From positions 62,001 through 126,000 of the forward strand of contig PNAI01000050.1 of NCBI GenBank assembly GCA_003169835.1: DNA of 64,000 nucleotides, in the 5' to 3' direction. This stretch comes from Hyphomicrobiales bacterium (lineage in GTDB: Bacteria; Pseudomonadota; Alphaproteobacteria; Rhizobiales; Xanthobacteraceae). Below are positions 20,348 through 30,551 of this stretch, piece after piece. Position 1 is the first letter of the stretch. Every line of letters starts with the position of its first letter. A program made the translations under genes and the position numbers. The notes under the pieces are model-generated. The model was not told the DNA's origin. It ran no database searches and was given only the letters and a program-made list of their open reading frames with translations.

Positions 20348-21529
20348 ATGCCGAACTATTTCCTCAGCGCGAACACGAGCTCCGAACAGAGCTTAGCGAT
20401 CGAACGCAGTATCAGGACGGCAATCCCTGACCTCATCAAAATCGCCAACCTCGAAGAAATCGCCAAGGACATCGCCAACCACCCGAATGCGCCGACATAT
20501 ATCCTGGTGGCCGGGCCGGCGGACAATGCCGCCTACATCGACCGATTTGTCGATATCGCCACCCAACAGCTCGGCCGCTTCTTCTTCATTTTAATCAGTG
20601 CGGATATTTCCACAGGCAACTACAAGCGCTTGATACGCACCGGCAACGCCGACTGGGTCTCGGTCGCGGGCGCCCCGCAGGAGATCGCGGAGATTTTCGC
20701 CAAGCGCCGCAGCAATTCGGCACTCGCGGAGAAAGCGTCCGTCGAACCGGAAAAGCCGACGACCATTGCCTTTCTTCCGGCCGCGGGCGGTGTCGGCAAC
20801 ACCACGATGGTCACTGAAATCGGCACTTGGCTTAAAACCCAAAAGGCCAACAAGGATCGCAGGATTTGCGTGGTTGACCTCGATTTTCAGACCAGCCACA
20901 TCTGCGATTACCTCGATGTCGAACCGCGCCTGCAGATCCAGGAGGTCTCGGAAAATCCCGATCGTCTTGATGCGCAATTGTTCGACATCTTTGTCACCCA
21001 TCATTCCAGCGGCCTCGACGTTATTGCTGCCCCGCGCAGCAAATTCGACATCGCATCGCTGAACATGGGCGCGCTCGATAACCTGTTTGAGATCATCGCC
21101 AAACGTTACGACTTGATTCTCATCGATCTGCCGGTGACGTGGTTCGCCTGGACCGTCGACATCATCTCCAACTCGAATGCCGTCGTCGTAACCGGAATCA
21201 ACACAATCCCGTGCCTGCGCCAACTCGCTCAGACTTTGGCCGTGGTGCGCGATGCCCGGCCCGGCCTCCCTCAAGATAAGGTTGCCGTCGTCGTCAATCG
21301 TTGCGACCGCACCCTTTTAGGTGGCGTGGAGCGACGCCAGCATGTGCAAAGCGTGCTCGGTGATGAGCAGGTATTTTATGTCGGTAATGACTCAGCCGCC
21401 CTGGTGGAAAGTGCCAATACCGGAACCCCGTTGGCGCTAAGCGGCGGGTCGCGCAAGACCATCAAAGAGATTTCCACGATTGCCGAGTATTGCCTCGGCG
21501 CCAACGCGCCAAATGTTAAGGCGGCCTGA
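20348..21529 (+). CDS. cpaE: CpaE/TadZ-like MinD-family ATPase
   Basis: FLPAAGGVGNTTMVTEIG (deviant Walker A-like), VVDLDFQTSHICDYLDVEPRLQIQEV; tad synteny. Confidence 0.88.
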   Translation: MPNYFLSANTSSEQSLAIERSIRTAIPDLIKIANLEEIAKDIANHPNAPTYILVAGPADNAAYIDRFVDIATQQLGRFFFILISADISTGNYKRLIRTGNADWVSVAGAPQEIAEIFAKRRSNSALAEKASVEPEKPTTIAFLPAAGGVGNTTMVTEIGTWLKTQKANKDRRICVVDLDFQTSHICDYLDVEPRLQIQEVSENPDRLDAQLFDIFVTHHSSGLDVIAAPRSKFDIASLNMGALDNLFEIIAKRYDLILIDLPVTWFAWTVDIISNSNAVVVTGINTIPCLRQLAQTLAVVRDARPGLPQDKVAVVVNRCDRTLLGGVERRQHVQSVLGDEQVFYVGNDSAALVESANTGTPLALSGGSRKTIKEISTIAEYCLGANAPNVKAA

Positions 21530-21844
21530 TTCTTAAGGTCTACGCGACTCAGTTTAAGTAAATCTCGGCGTCTCAAATCGGCCATTGCCCATGAAATAGG
21601 CCTTGGCGCGCCTAGACATTAAGATTACCCACAAGAAATTAAGAATACCCACAGCCAATTAAGGCTGATTTTAGTTATTGCTCAACAACCCAGACAATTC
21701 ACGCTAGACTTTTACCGCATCTGTAGTGCGAGATTCTTTGCGAAGTGACGAAATACACTCCGCAATTTTGCGTCGCGGGCAGTGAGGCGGGCGTTAATAA
21801 GTCAGTGTTATTCAGTGTTATAGGGCACTACGGGGAATTTTTTC

Positions 21845-23245
21845 ATGAGCTTTCTATTCGGCAATACCCGATCGCCTCAGCGTGGCTCAGCCAATGGCGG
21901 TGTGCAATCCCCCGTCGCTGAAAGCGCCGGCGCCGATGTTGCGATGAAATTCTACCAGGAATTGATCGACCGGCGGCCCGTTCTGCTCGATGAAAAGCTC
22001 AAGTTACACGCGCAGATCATTGATGAATTCAACCTCACGATGCTCGAAAAGATGCCGCGCGAGGAACTGCTCAAGCATGTTCGGAGCTATGTCGCCGATT
22101 ACGTCAACGCCGAAAAGATTTCCCTCAACCAAAAAGAATTGACCGCTTTCACGGAAGAAATCATCAATGAGATGACGGGGTTTGGGCCGATCGAGCCGCT
22201 GCTCAAAGACCCGACCATCAACGACATCCTGATCAACACCCACAAGCAGTGTTTCGTCGAGCGGTTCGGCAAGCTCTATGAGACCGCGGTGCACTTCAAG
22301 GACGAGGCGCATCTGCTCCGGATCATCAATCGGATCGTGGCGGGGATTGGCCGCCGGGTCGATGAGTCCTCGCCGATGGTCGACGCCCGCTTGCCCGATG
22401 GCTCGCGCGTGAACATCGCGATCCGTCCGATCGCCGTCGATGGGCCGCTGGTCTCCATCCGCAAATTCTCCGACAAGCCGTTCTCGATGGATCGTCTGCT
22501 CGAAGTCGGAACGATCCGTCCGCAAATGAACGACGTGCTCAAGGCCGCCTCGCAAGGCCGGATTTCCATGATCATCAGCGGCGGCACTGGCAGCGGCAAG
22601 ACGACGATGCTCAACGCGCTCTCAAATTATATTCCGGTTGGCGAGCGCCTGATCACCATCGAAGACGCGGCCGAGCTTCAGTTGCAACAGCCCCACGTTG
22701 GACGCCTGGAAACCAGGCCGTCCAATACCGAGGGCAGGGGCGAGGTTCGCATGCGCGATCTCGTCAAGAACGCCCTGCGTATGCGCCCGGATCGCATCAT
22801 CATCGGTGAGTGCCGCGGCGACGAAGCCTTCGACATGTTGCAGGCTATGAACACTGGCCACGAAGGCTCAATGACGACCATTCACGCCAACAATCCGCGC
22901 GACGCCCTCAAGCGGCTTGAACAGATGGTGAGCATGGCGGGAATGACGATGCCGGCAGTGGCCATCCGTGCCCAGATCGCATCGGCCATCAAAGTCATAA
23001 TTCAGTTGCAGCGCCTGCCGGATGGCAAGCGGCGCGTGACGAGCATTGGTGAAATCACCGGTATGGAAGGTGAGGTCATCCAGATGCACGAGATTTTCAA
23101 GTTTGTGAAGGAAAGCACGGACGAAAAAGGCAACATCCAGGGGCATTACCGCGCCACCGGCATTCGGCCGAATTTTCTTGCTGACCTTAAGGCCTACGGC
23201 ATTGAACTGCCGACAACTCACTTCGACGCGTCGAAAGCGCTCTAA
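21845..23245 (+). CDS. cpaF: tad pilus secretion ATPase CpaF/TadA
   Basis: [38 protein letters not shown]...[27 protein letters not shown]. Confidence 0.96.
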   Translation: MSFLFGNTRSPQRGSANGGVQSPVAESAGADVAMKFYQELIDRRPVLLDEKLKLHAQIIDEFNLTMLEKMPREELLKHVRSYVADYVNAEKISLNQKELTAFTEEIINEMTGFGPIEPLLKDPTINDILINTHKQCFVERFGKLYETAVHFKDEAHLLRIINRIVAGIGRRVDESSPMVDARLPDGSRVNIAIRPIAVDGPLVSIRKFSDKPFSMDRLLEVGTIRPQMNDVLKAASQGRISMIISGGTGSGKTTMLNALSNYIPVGERLITIEDAAELQLQQPHVGRLETRPSNTEGRGEVRMRDLVKNALRMRPDRIIIGECRGDEAFDMLQAMNTGHEGSMTTIHANNPRDALKRLEQMVSMAGMTMPAVAIRAQIASAIKVIIQLQRLPDGKRRVTSIGEITGMEGEVIQMHEIFKFVKESTDEKGNIQGHYRATGIRPNFLADLKAYGIELPTTHFDASKAL

Positions 23246-23259
23246 AGGAGATCGCGGCC

Positions 23260-24210
23260 GTGAACGAATTATGGGTCGTCTACGCGCTGGTGTTCGGTGC
23301 CGCGATGCTCGGCATCCAGGCGGGATATTGGTTCTTCGTCCGCGGGCGCAAAACCCAGCAAGTGATCAATCGCAGGCTCGCGCTTAGCGCCCAAGGCGTA
23401 AGCGCGACCGCGGTTCTCGAAACGCTGCGCAGCGAGCGCAAATTCAGCAACAATCAAAATCCGATCCTGCGCGCCTTGAGCGGCTTCTGGACGCAAACTG
23501 GTTTGCGATTTGATGCCAACACGTTCGTCCTGTCGTGCTTGGCGCTGATCGTTGTCTACTTCATCGTCTTCGGTTCGATACTTGGTTTTGGCGCCTTCGC
23601 GGGTATGCTCGCACTTCTTGCGGCAGTGGGGACTTTGGCTCTTTACCTCAACATCACTCGTAACAGGCGCATCGCGCGTTTCTCAGCTCAGTTCCCGGAT
23701 GCGGTCGACGTCATCGTTCGTGGCGTAAAGGTCGGTTATCCGTTCTCCAGTGCGATCAGCCTTGTCGCGAAGGAGATGCAGGACCCGATCGGCACTGAAT
23801 TCGGCATGACGGCCGACGAGATCTCCTTTGGTTTGGACGTCAAGACTGCGCTCGAAAACCTTTATCGCCGGGTCGGACAAGAGGATTTGCTCTTTCTTGT
23901 CATTGCGATGACGATCCAGCTTCAGACCGGTGGAAAGCTCGCAGATCTTCTGTCGCGGCTTGCTCGTACGGTTCGACTGCGGGCCACGCTTCGCCTCAAG
24001 GTCAGGTCATTGACGGCCGAAGGCCGACTTTCGGCGGTTTTCTTGTCGCTCACGCCATTCGTTTTGATTGGAATTATCCGGCTGCTTTCGCCGGATTATT
24101 TCAGCGGCATTGTCGACAGTCCAATCATGGTGCCTGCGACAGTGTTAGGACTTGGAATGCTGTTTCTCGGCAATTTCACCATGTACCGCATGATCAACTT
24201 CAAATATTAG
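23260..24210 (+). CDS. tadB: tad pilus inner-membrane protein TadB
   Basis: T2SSF domain: RFSAQFPDAVDVIVRGVKVGYPFSSAISLVAKEM; tad synteny. Confidence 0.92.
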   Translation: MNELWVVYALVFGAAMLGIQAGYWFFVRGRKTQQVINRRLALSAQGVSATAVLETLRSERKFSNNQNPILRALSGFWTQTGLRFDANTFVLSCLALIVVYFIVFGSILGFGAFAGMLALLAAVGTLALYLNITRNRRIARFSAQFPDAVDVIVRGVKVGYPFSSAISLVAKEMQDPIGTEFGMTADEISFGLDVKTALENLYRRVGQEDLLFLVIAMTIQLQTGGKLADLLSRLARTVRLRATLRLKVRSLTAEGRLSAVFLSLTPFVLIGIIRLLSPDYFSGIVDSPIMVPATVLGLGMLFLGNFTMYRMINFKY

Positions 24211-24217
24211 GCCAGCG

Positions 24218-25141
24218 ATGTCAGAAATTGCCCCCATCTTTTTCCTCTTGCTCACGTTCGGTGCCGTTATGGGTGCCGTCTTCGGGATTGGCCGCTATGT
24301 GAACATCAAGGTGCAGATGCAGCGCCGTCTGCCGGTAGCCGCCCTCGGGGGCGATTCTCCGGCGTTCCAGTCGAGCGCGCGCCTGTATGCTTTCATCGCG
24401 AAAAATTTCGATGAACGGCGCTTCGGTGTTGACAATACACTGCGCGGAAAGCTGCGCCTCGACTTGCTGCGCGCCGGGTTTTTCCGCAACGACGCTCTGA
24501 ATATCTATATATTCTCGCGGCTGGCGCTGGTCATTGCTGTCCCGTTGCTCGCCTACCTCTTGATCCAGACCCTTTTCACTGGTGTTCCGTTGGTGGGCAA
24601 GTTCGCCATCCTCCTTGTATCGCTTTTGATCGCGATCTTGGGAGCTGATGCCTACCTGTCTCGCTGCAAAAATACGCTGCTGGAAAAATATCGACGCGTG
24701 TTTCCGGATTTGCTCGATCTGCTCACGGTCTGCGTCGACGCCGGCCTGAGCCTCGAGGCCGGGCTGGACCGAGTTACCGGCGAAATAGTCAAGCAAAACC
24801 GAGAGCTTGGACTCAACCTGATGATGGTGACCGCCGAGATGCGGGCCGGCCGCAGCACGGTCGAAGCGCTCGAATCCTTTTCGGAGCGGGTAACCCTGGA
24901 TGAGGCGCGTTCGCTGGTCCTGGTTTTACGTCAATCCGTCGAGCTGGGCAGCGATGTTGGTGAGGCATTGCACGTATTTAGCGATGAAATGCGGGAAAAA
25001 CGGCTGCTTCGGGCGGAGGAAGCGGCCAACAAACTTCCTGTGAAGATGACGCTTCCAATGGGATTATTCATTTTCCCAGTGATCCTTCTCGTTATAATGT
25101 TGCCAATCGGGATCAGACTGGCAACGAACGTATTCAAGTAG
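24218..25141 (+). CDS. tadC: tad pilus inner-membrane protein TadC
   Basis: T2SSF domain: FPDLLDLLTVCVDAGLSLEAGLDRVTGEI...KLPVKMTLPMGLFIFPVILLVI. Confidence 0.92.
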   Translation: MSEIAPIFFLLLTFGAVMGAVFGIGRYVNIKVQMQRRLPVAALGGDSPAFQSSARLYAFIAKNFDERRFGVDNTLRGKLRLDLLRAGFFRNDALNIYIFSRLALVIAVPLLAYLLIQTLFTGVPLVGKFAILLVSLLIAILGADAYLSRCKNTLLEKYRRVFPDLLDLLTVCVDAGLSLEAGLDRVTGEIVKQNRELGLNLMMVTAEMRAGRSTVEALESFSERVTLDEARSLVLVLRQSVELGSDVGEALHVFSDEMREKRLLRAEEAANKLPVKMTLPMGLFIFPVILLVIMLPIGIRLATNVFK

Positions 25142-25145
25142 GGGT

Positions 25146-25712
25146 GTGGCAATCATGATTTTGCATAAACAAGTTATTCGGGCGTTGCCCATTTTTGTAG
25201 GCGCCGTACTGACGCTTGGGTTGGGCGGTTGTGTCACCACTGAAGATTCATCGTCGGCCCCGATGGCGATGGCCGGTGCGACGGAACCGGTGACGACTCC
25301 GACCGTCGAGGAACCCGGCAGTGTCAAGTATTTCCCTTCGGACGAACCCCTGCGCCTAGGCCTTGAGCATTTTAACCGCGGCAACTATGGGCTCTCCGAG
25401 CGCTACTTCCGTGATGCCGTCGAGAGGACGCCGCGCGACGCGACCGCTTGGGTTGGTCTTGCGGCGAGCTATGATCGCCTTGCGCGCTTTGATCTTGCGG
25501 ATCGCGCCTACCGGTTTGCAATCAAGCTTGCGGGTGAGACCACGCAGATTTTGAACAATCAGGGCTACTCATACATGCTGCGTGGAAACTATGCGAAAGC
25601 CCACCAGAAGCTGATGAAGGCCAATGCTCGCGAGCCGAACAATCCGGTGATCGTCAACAATCTTCAGCTGCTGGATGGAAGCCGGAAGTACGCAAATCGT
25701 TCCGGGTATTGA
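25146..25712 (+). CDS. tadD: TadD-like TPR lipoprotein
   Basis: Lipobox LGLGGC and TPR repeats (GNYGLSERYFRDAVERTPRDATAWVGLAASYDRL). Confidence 0.82.
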   Translation: MAIMILHKQVIRALPIFVGAVLTLGLGGCVTTEDSSSAPMAMAGATEPVTTPTVEEPGSVKYFPSDEPLRLGLEHFNRGNYGLSERYFRDAVERTPRDATAWVGLAASYDRLARFDLADRAYRFAIKLAGETTQILNNQGYSYMLRGNYAKAHQKLMKANAREPNNPVIVNNLQLLDGSRKYANRSGY

Positions 25713-25749
25713 TTACGCACTTCACGAAATTGTGGCGGCGGGAGCGAGC

Positions 25750-26223
25750 CTAGAACCCGCTCCACTTGATTACGAACACTCCGATAAGGGAGGCCGCGAC
25801 GGCTGGCGCAAAAGGGATTCTTGCGCGCCCTTCCACGCGTCGCACTTTGAACCAAGTGAATCTTTGGGCCAGCAGCGCGTGGCCGCCGCCAAAAATCAAC
25901 AGCAGAACAGTGAACGGCAGGGCATAGCGCACGCCGGTCCATAAGAATGCGACCGTCAGGATCTTGACGTCTCCGCCGCCCAACATGTTCTGCGCAAAAA
26001 AATACATCATCACCGCAAACATGAACACTGCGAGCGCAATGTTCCAATACGCAGTCACCCACTGTCCCGTCACAAATGCGTAGACGCCATAGAGGCAGGC
26101 AAGCGCGATCACCAACTCATTTCGGATTTTGAATTCGCGCATGTCCGTCATCGCCGCATAAAACAAAACGGTAGCGGTGACGATCAGCACGACGTTGGGG
26201 AGGAATTCCCGCAATTCAACCAC
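25750..26223 (-). CDS. cpaA: A24-family prepilin peptidase CpaA
   Basis: TDMREFKIRNELV and GGGDVKILT motifs with hydrophobic segments. Confidence 0.92.
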   Translation of the reverse strand: MVELREFLPNVVLIVTATVLFYAAMTDMREFKIRNELVIALACLYGVYAFVTGQWVTAYWNIALAVFMFAVMMYFFAQNMLGGGDVKILTVAFLWTGVRYALPFTVLLLIFGGGHALLAQRFTWFKVRRVEGRARIPFAPAVAASLIGVFVIKWSGF

Positions 26224-26301
26224 ACCTAGAGAGAGGCGATCGAAGGGCCGACGGACTTTGCAGAGGCGTCAACGGCCGGCGGGGCATAAACGTACACATC
26301 C

Positions 26302-26817
26302 TCAACCCTCGCGGACGGAGCGAAGATACAGCGCATGCGAGGCTGCAAATGAAAGCAGTGATGTCATGAGAAGCGCCGCCAGGATGTAAACCTGCGGTCC
26401 AAACGTCAGAGCCAATCCCGACAAATTGAACGATGAGTCGGGCGCCGCGCCGCTAAGAGACGCAGCCTGTCCTTGGAGCGCTCCGTCTCGTTGCCATGTG
26501 TAGGCCAGGAAGCAAGCATAAACGCAACTCAGATTGCTTGCGACCGCAATCGGGAATCGCAGACGAAAAGCAAAACCACTGTAAGTCAGAAGCATGAGCG
26601 GCGCAGCGACGAACAGCAGTTGAAAATAGGGGACGGCGAAGTGGTCGCTTAGCATGTAGTGGCTACGCTGAAAGGCGCCGAAGACTTCAAGATTGAGATA
26701 CCACGCAAATTCCGAAGACGGCATCTGGGCAAGACAATAGCTCGCCAGCTCCGCGGCGATGATCGTGCAGCCGAGGACCAAAGGTCCGATGAGTTGAAGT
26801 TTTGTCAGCCGGCTCAT
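26302..26817 (-). CDS. hypothetical membrane protein
   Basis: 171 aa ORF with about four hydrophobic segments. Confidence 0.6.
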   Translation of the reverse strand: MSRLTKLQLIGPLVLGCTIIAAELASYCLAQMPSSEFAWYLNLEVFGAFQRSHYMLSDHFAVPYFQLLFVAAPLMLLTYSGFAFRLRFPIAVASNLSCVYACFLAYTWQRDGALQGQAASLSGAAPDSSFNLSGLALTFGPQVYILAALLMTSLLSFAASHALYLRSVREG

Positions 26818-27057
26818 GCGGCTATGATCTAGGCCAAATAGCTATCCGTTCCGTTAATTGCTTGCGTCTCGGACGGCAAACTTGGTTAAGCAAAACTATC
26901 ACTTTGCGATCGCGTACCCGCGGAACGCACAATTACAGGACGCAGGATAGATCGTCGGACACAGCGCATGACCAATCCAAATTTCAATTGGTGGATTCCG
27001 ATACCGCCGGTGGGCATCGGGCAGACCGGTTTTGAGCTGCCGAAAGAGATAAAAAGA

Positions 27058-27102
27058 GTGGAGGCCACGGCCGGAATTGAACCGGCGTACCCGGTTTTGC
27101 AG
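27058..27102. repeat. left attachment repeat: displaced 3' part of tRNA-Cys
   Basis: gtggaggccacggccggaattgaaccggcgtacccggttttgcag, identical to 43791-43835. Confidence 0.93.
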
Positions 27103-27276
27103 GCGCTCGGCCGGCAATTTTCTAACCCTTTGACACTAACTAATTTTCCCCAAGTCATTCAAAAAGTGCCGGTAAATCAGCGGAAACTCGTTGACGTAAA
27201 CGGTAATTGACGGCAACGTGCGGCAGTCGGTGCCACGTCAAAACACTGACGAAACACTGACTAGAGATTTTTGCCC

Positions 27277-28815
27277 ATGACCGCGAAACACGCCCGCATT
27301 GCCAAGCTGCAAGCGCTAGCGCGCCGGCCCGGGACGAAAGCGGAGGGCCGCGCGGCCAAGGCGGCGATCGCGCGCGTCGCACAAGACGACAAGGGCCAGC
27401 AACCCCTCACGAGCCAAGGCATCAACGACAGCCCGGCGCCGGCAACCCAATCGCGATCCATATGGGACGGCGGGCAGGGGAAGGTCACTGGCTTCGGTAT
27501 CCGCATCTTTGCGCCAACGCGGCGGCACCCGAAGGGCGCGCGAACCTTCTTTCTGAGCTACCGGGTGGACGGCTTCGAGCGGCGGGTGAAGATCGGCGGT
27601 TATCCGCAGTGGTCCGTCGCGGCGGCCCGCGCTGAGGCAAAGGCGCTACGCCAGCGCGTCGACAAGGGCGAGGACCCGGCAGCCGCGAAGGCTGAGCGGC
27701 GCGAGGCCGCGACCGTGGGGGACCTGATCGAGCGTTACATCGCGCAGCACCTACCCACCAAGAAAAACGACGCCGCCGACAAAAAGAGCTTGGGCCGTGC
27801 CCGCGACGAAAAAAGGATGCTGGAAGAAATTGGCGACGCGCTTGGGCGGCGAAAGCGGGTCGCGGAAGTCAATTACAACGACATCGTTGCGATGCACCGG
27901 CATATCACCGAGACGCCATCGACGAGCCATCACTCGAAGAAGCGCCGGCCGGTGCGCGCCAATAGGGTGCTGGCAATAGCGTCGAAGCTGTTTTCGATGG
28001 CGCTGATCCCGGCCGCCGGCGAGGACAAGCCATGGCGCGACGCTGTTCTGGGCAATCCATGCCAGCGGGTGCCGCGCAATCAAGAGGAAGCCCGCGAACG
28101 GTTTTTCAGCGCAGCCGAGCTGGCCGCCATCAGCGATGCACTCGCCAAGTATCCAGCGCAGACGGCGGCGAGCTGTGTGCGGCTGATCACGCTTAGCGGG
28201 TGCAGGCCCGCCGAGGCGATGAAAGCTGGCTGGTCCGAATTTGATGCCGAGCCGGGCCATTGGGTGAAACCGTCCGCGCACACCAAGCAACGCAAATTGC
28301 ACCGGGCGCCGTTGTCTCCGCCTGCGCTTGAACTGATCGACGCGCTACGCGCAAAGCGGAAGAAGGGCGAGGCTTGGGTTTTTCCCGGCCAACGTTCAGG
28401 GCAGCCGATCCAGCAGCTATGGTCCGTGTGGCACTGGGTGCGGGACCACGCCACCCTGAGCATGTGGGCGGCCTCGGCTGATCCGAAGGTCAAAAAGACC
28501 GCCGGCGAGATTTTGAAGCGGCCAACGCCAAGCGTTAAGGCGGCCCGCGCACTTGCTGCAAAGATCGGGGTCGAACTGCCGGGCGGCCTCGACGAATCGC
28601 GGTTGTACGACCTGCGGCACACGTTCGCATCCGTCGGCGCCGGTGGCGGTTTATCCCTGCCGATCATCGGCCGCCTGCTTGGCCATACGCAGTCGCGGAC
28701 GACGCAACGCTACGCACACATCGGCGACGACCCGCTGAAGGAAGCCACAGCCAAGATCGGTGCGATTATCACCGGCGCCGCCAAGCCCGGCGCAGACGTT
28801 GTGCCGACGCGATGA
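27277..28815 (+). CDS. int: tyrosine-type site-specific integrase
   Basis: SLYDLRHTFASVGAGGGLSLPIIGRLLGHTQSRTTQRYAHIGDD catalytic region; N-terminal GFGIRIFAPTRRHPKGARTFFLSYRVDG DUF4102-like arm-binding domain. Confidence 0.95.
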   Translation: MTAKHARIAKLQALARRPGTKAEGRAAKAAIARVAQDDKGQQPLTSQGINDSPAPATQSRSIWDGGQGKVTGFGIRIFAPTRRHPKGARTFFLSYRVDGFERRVKIGGYPQWSVAAARAEAKALRQRVDKGEDPAAAKAERREAATVGDLIERYIAQHLPTKKNDAADKKSLGRARDEKRMLEEIGDALGRRKRVAEVNYNDIVAMHRHITETPSTSHHSKKRRPVRANRVLAIASKLFSMALIPAAGEDKPWRDAVLGNPCQRVPRNQEEARERFFSAAELAAISDALAKYPAQTAASCVRLITLSGCRPAEAMKAGWSEFDAEPGHWVKPSAHTKQRKLHRAPLSPPALELIDALRAKRKKGEAWVFPGQRSGQPIQQLWSVWHWVRDHATLSMWAASADPKVKKTAGEILKRPTPSVKAARALAAKIGVELPGGLDESRLYDLRHTFASVGAGGGLSLPIIGRLLGHTQSRTTQRYAHIGDDPLKEATAKIGAIITGAAKPGADVVPTR

Positions 28816-29621
28816 GTGGGTCCGCTCGTGACGTGCAGGCGGCAATGGCCGCGGGGGACTGGCCGCGCGCAATTAAGATTGCCAGCAGTTTTCCCGAGCT
28901 AGGCATGCACAAGGCTGCGATCCAGAGGGCACACGCCTGCAACCAAAACCCGCGTTTGTATGACCAGTTGCCGACGTACGACCGGGCAACCGTGGAGGCG
29001 GAGGGTATAGCGGCGTTGCGCACACGGTTTGACAAGCCACATACAGCGCGCGAAGCCGCTGCGCGCGTCGAGGAAGTCCTCAGCAAGTTAGAAGTATTGC
29101 CCGAACGGCACTCGGACATCCCCCAGCACGCGTGGAACTTGTCCCTCGTCAGTTTCCTCTGGCGGCACAACGACAGCCCCCAGACGCGGGCGGTAGGGAC
29201 GACAACGACGCAACGTGAACTTAAAAAGTTTGCGGACCTGGCGGCCAAGTTGGGCTGCCACATCAAGTCGATGCACAACGACGCGCGCGATGCATACCAC
29301 GCTGCGTCGGCAGATCGGCCGAACTTAGACGACATGCCAGCCGAGCTTATGTACGTGATTCTCGCGGTCGATAAGGCACTCGGGCAGCTCGGCCCCGAGA
29401 AGCCCGCGCGCAGGCAGCAACCGAAAAAACAACAGGCAGACAACGTGTCGGTGCACGCGGCGCAGGTGTTCACTGCACTGACCGGCAAGCCGGCGACGCG
29501 CATTAACGACACTGTAACGGACAAGGTCGGCGGCCAGTTCTACAACTTCCTTGCCGAGCTGTTTGTCGCGCTTGGGATCGACGCAAGCGCCGCGTCGCAG
29601 GTGAGAGGGCGCGCCATTTAG
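28812..29621 (+). CDS. hypothetical protein, overlapping integrase stop by 4 nt (ATGA)
   Basis: 269 aa ORF, translationally coupled arrangement with int. Confidence 0.75.
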   Translation: MSGSARDVQAAMAAGDWPRAIKIASSFPELGMHKAAIQRAHACNQNPRLYDQLPTYDRATVEAEGIAALRTRFDKPHTAREAAARVEEVLSKLEVLPERHSDIPQHAWNLSLVSFLWRHNDSPQTRAVGTTTTQRELKKFADLAAKLGCHIKSMHNDARDAYHAASADRPNLDDMPAELMYVILAVDKALGQLGPEKPARRQQPKKQQADNVSVHAAQVFTALTGKPATRINDTVTDKVGGQFYNFLAELFVALGIDASAASQVRGRAI

Positions 29622-29722
29622 TCTGAAAAACTTTGGCACTACTTTCCCGTTTTATGGCCCCGCAAAGGCATTAGCCTGCAATCGACGCCAAATGCTTACG
29701 CGTCAAATGCAGGAAAACGGTA

Positions 29723-29941
29723 ATGCCAAATTTAAAAATATTTGATGAGTACGCGACCGAAGCCGAGTTAGCGCAACAGATCGGCCGGTCGATCCGCACA
29801 TTGCGCCTATGGCGTCAAAAGCGGATTGGCCCGCCCTGGACCGAAATGGGCCGGCGGGTCCTCTACCACCATGCTGCGATTCCGCTTTGGCTTAAAAGTC
29901 TGGAACATAATCCCGTCAGAGCGCGGCGACGCGCCGCGTGA
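29723..29941 (+). CDS. AlpA/excisionase-like helix-turn-helix protein
   Basis: YATEAELAQQIGRSIRTLRLWRQKRIGPPWTEMGRRVLYHHAAIPLWLKS. Confidence 0.75.
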   Translation: MPNLKIFDEYATEAELAQQIGRSIRTLRLWRQKRIGPPWTEMGRRVLYHHAAIPLWLKSLEHNPVRARRRAA

Positions 29942-30137
29942 AACGCCCGAAAGCGTTGACGGCCCCGGCTGCTGGTGCAGACCGTGACCGTCAAGCGCAT
30001 AATCCTTTGGCGGGGATTGCGTGTAAACCTACCAAAACCCACCCCAATTTTCAAGTCGCCCGGCTGGTGCGGCGGTTTCGCCTGTCGCCGCCGGTCGCGG
30101 TCGTCGTCGCGGAGCTGGCGTTCGATGTGGTGCAACG

Positions 30138-30551
30138 ATGAACGTGTACGCAATCGCCGCCGACGACATGCTCGAGCGGGCCATTGCGGCCGCCGTGGCT
30201 GCCTTCCCGGATCTCGGTGCGAATGGGTTGAACCATCCGCAGGATTGGCCGATTGAGCGGGCGCATGTCGAATGTGCGATCGGGTTCTTGCGAATGTGCA
30301 TGAAGACCCAGAAGCCGAACTTCTCAAGTTATGCCATCAAACATTTTGCCGAAAAATGGGGCCGCACGGTCGGACTGGCGCCATACGTGACCAATGGCGC
30401 GGCGATTGTTGCTGCCCATGCTCTCGGCTTTGTCGTCGCAAGATACCCGACCGTTACCAAGCGCTATCCGCACGGCGGACCGAACGCTGAAGTTGGCGTT
30501 GCCCGACGCGACATCGTCCGGCTGACGCGGCCGCTCGGTTACGTGTGGTGA
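30138..30551 (+). CDS. hypothetical protein upstream of primase/helicase
   Basis: 137 aa ORF overlapping the next start codon. Confidence 0.6.
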   Translation: MNVYAIAADDMLERAIAAAVAAFPDLGANGLNHPQDWPIERAHVECAIGFLRMCMKTQKPNFSSYAIKHFAEKWGRTVGLAPYVTNGAAIVAAHALGFVVARYPTVTKRYPHGGPNAEVGVARRDIVRLTRPLGYVW

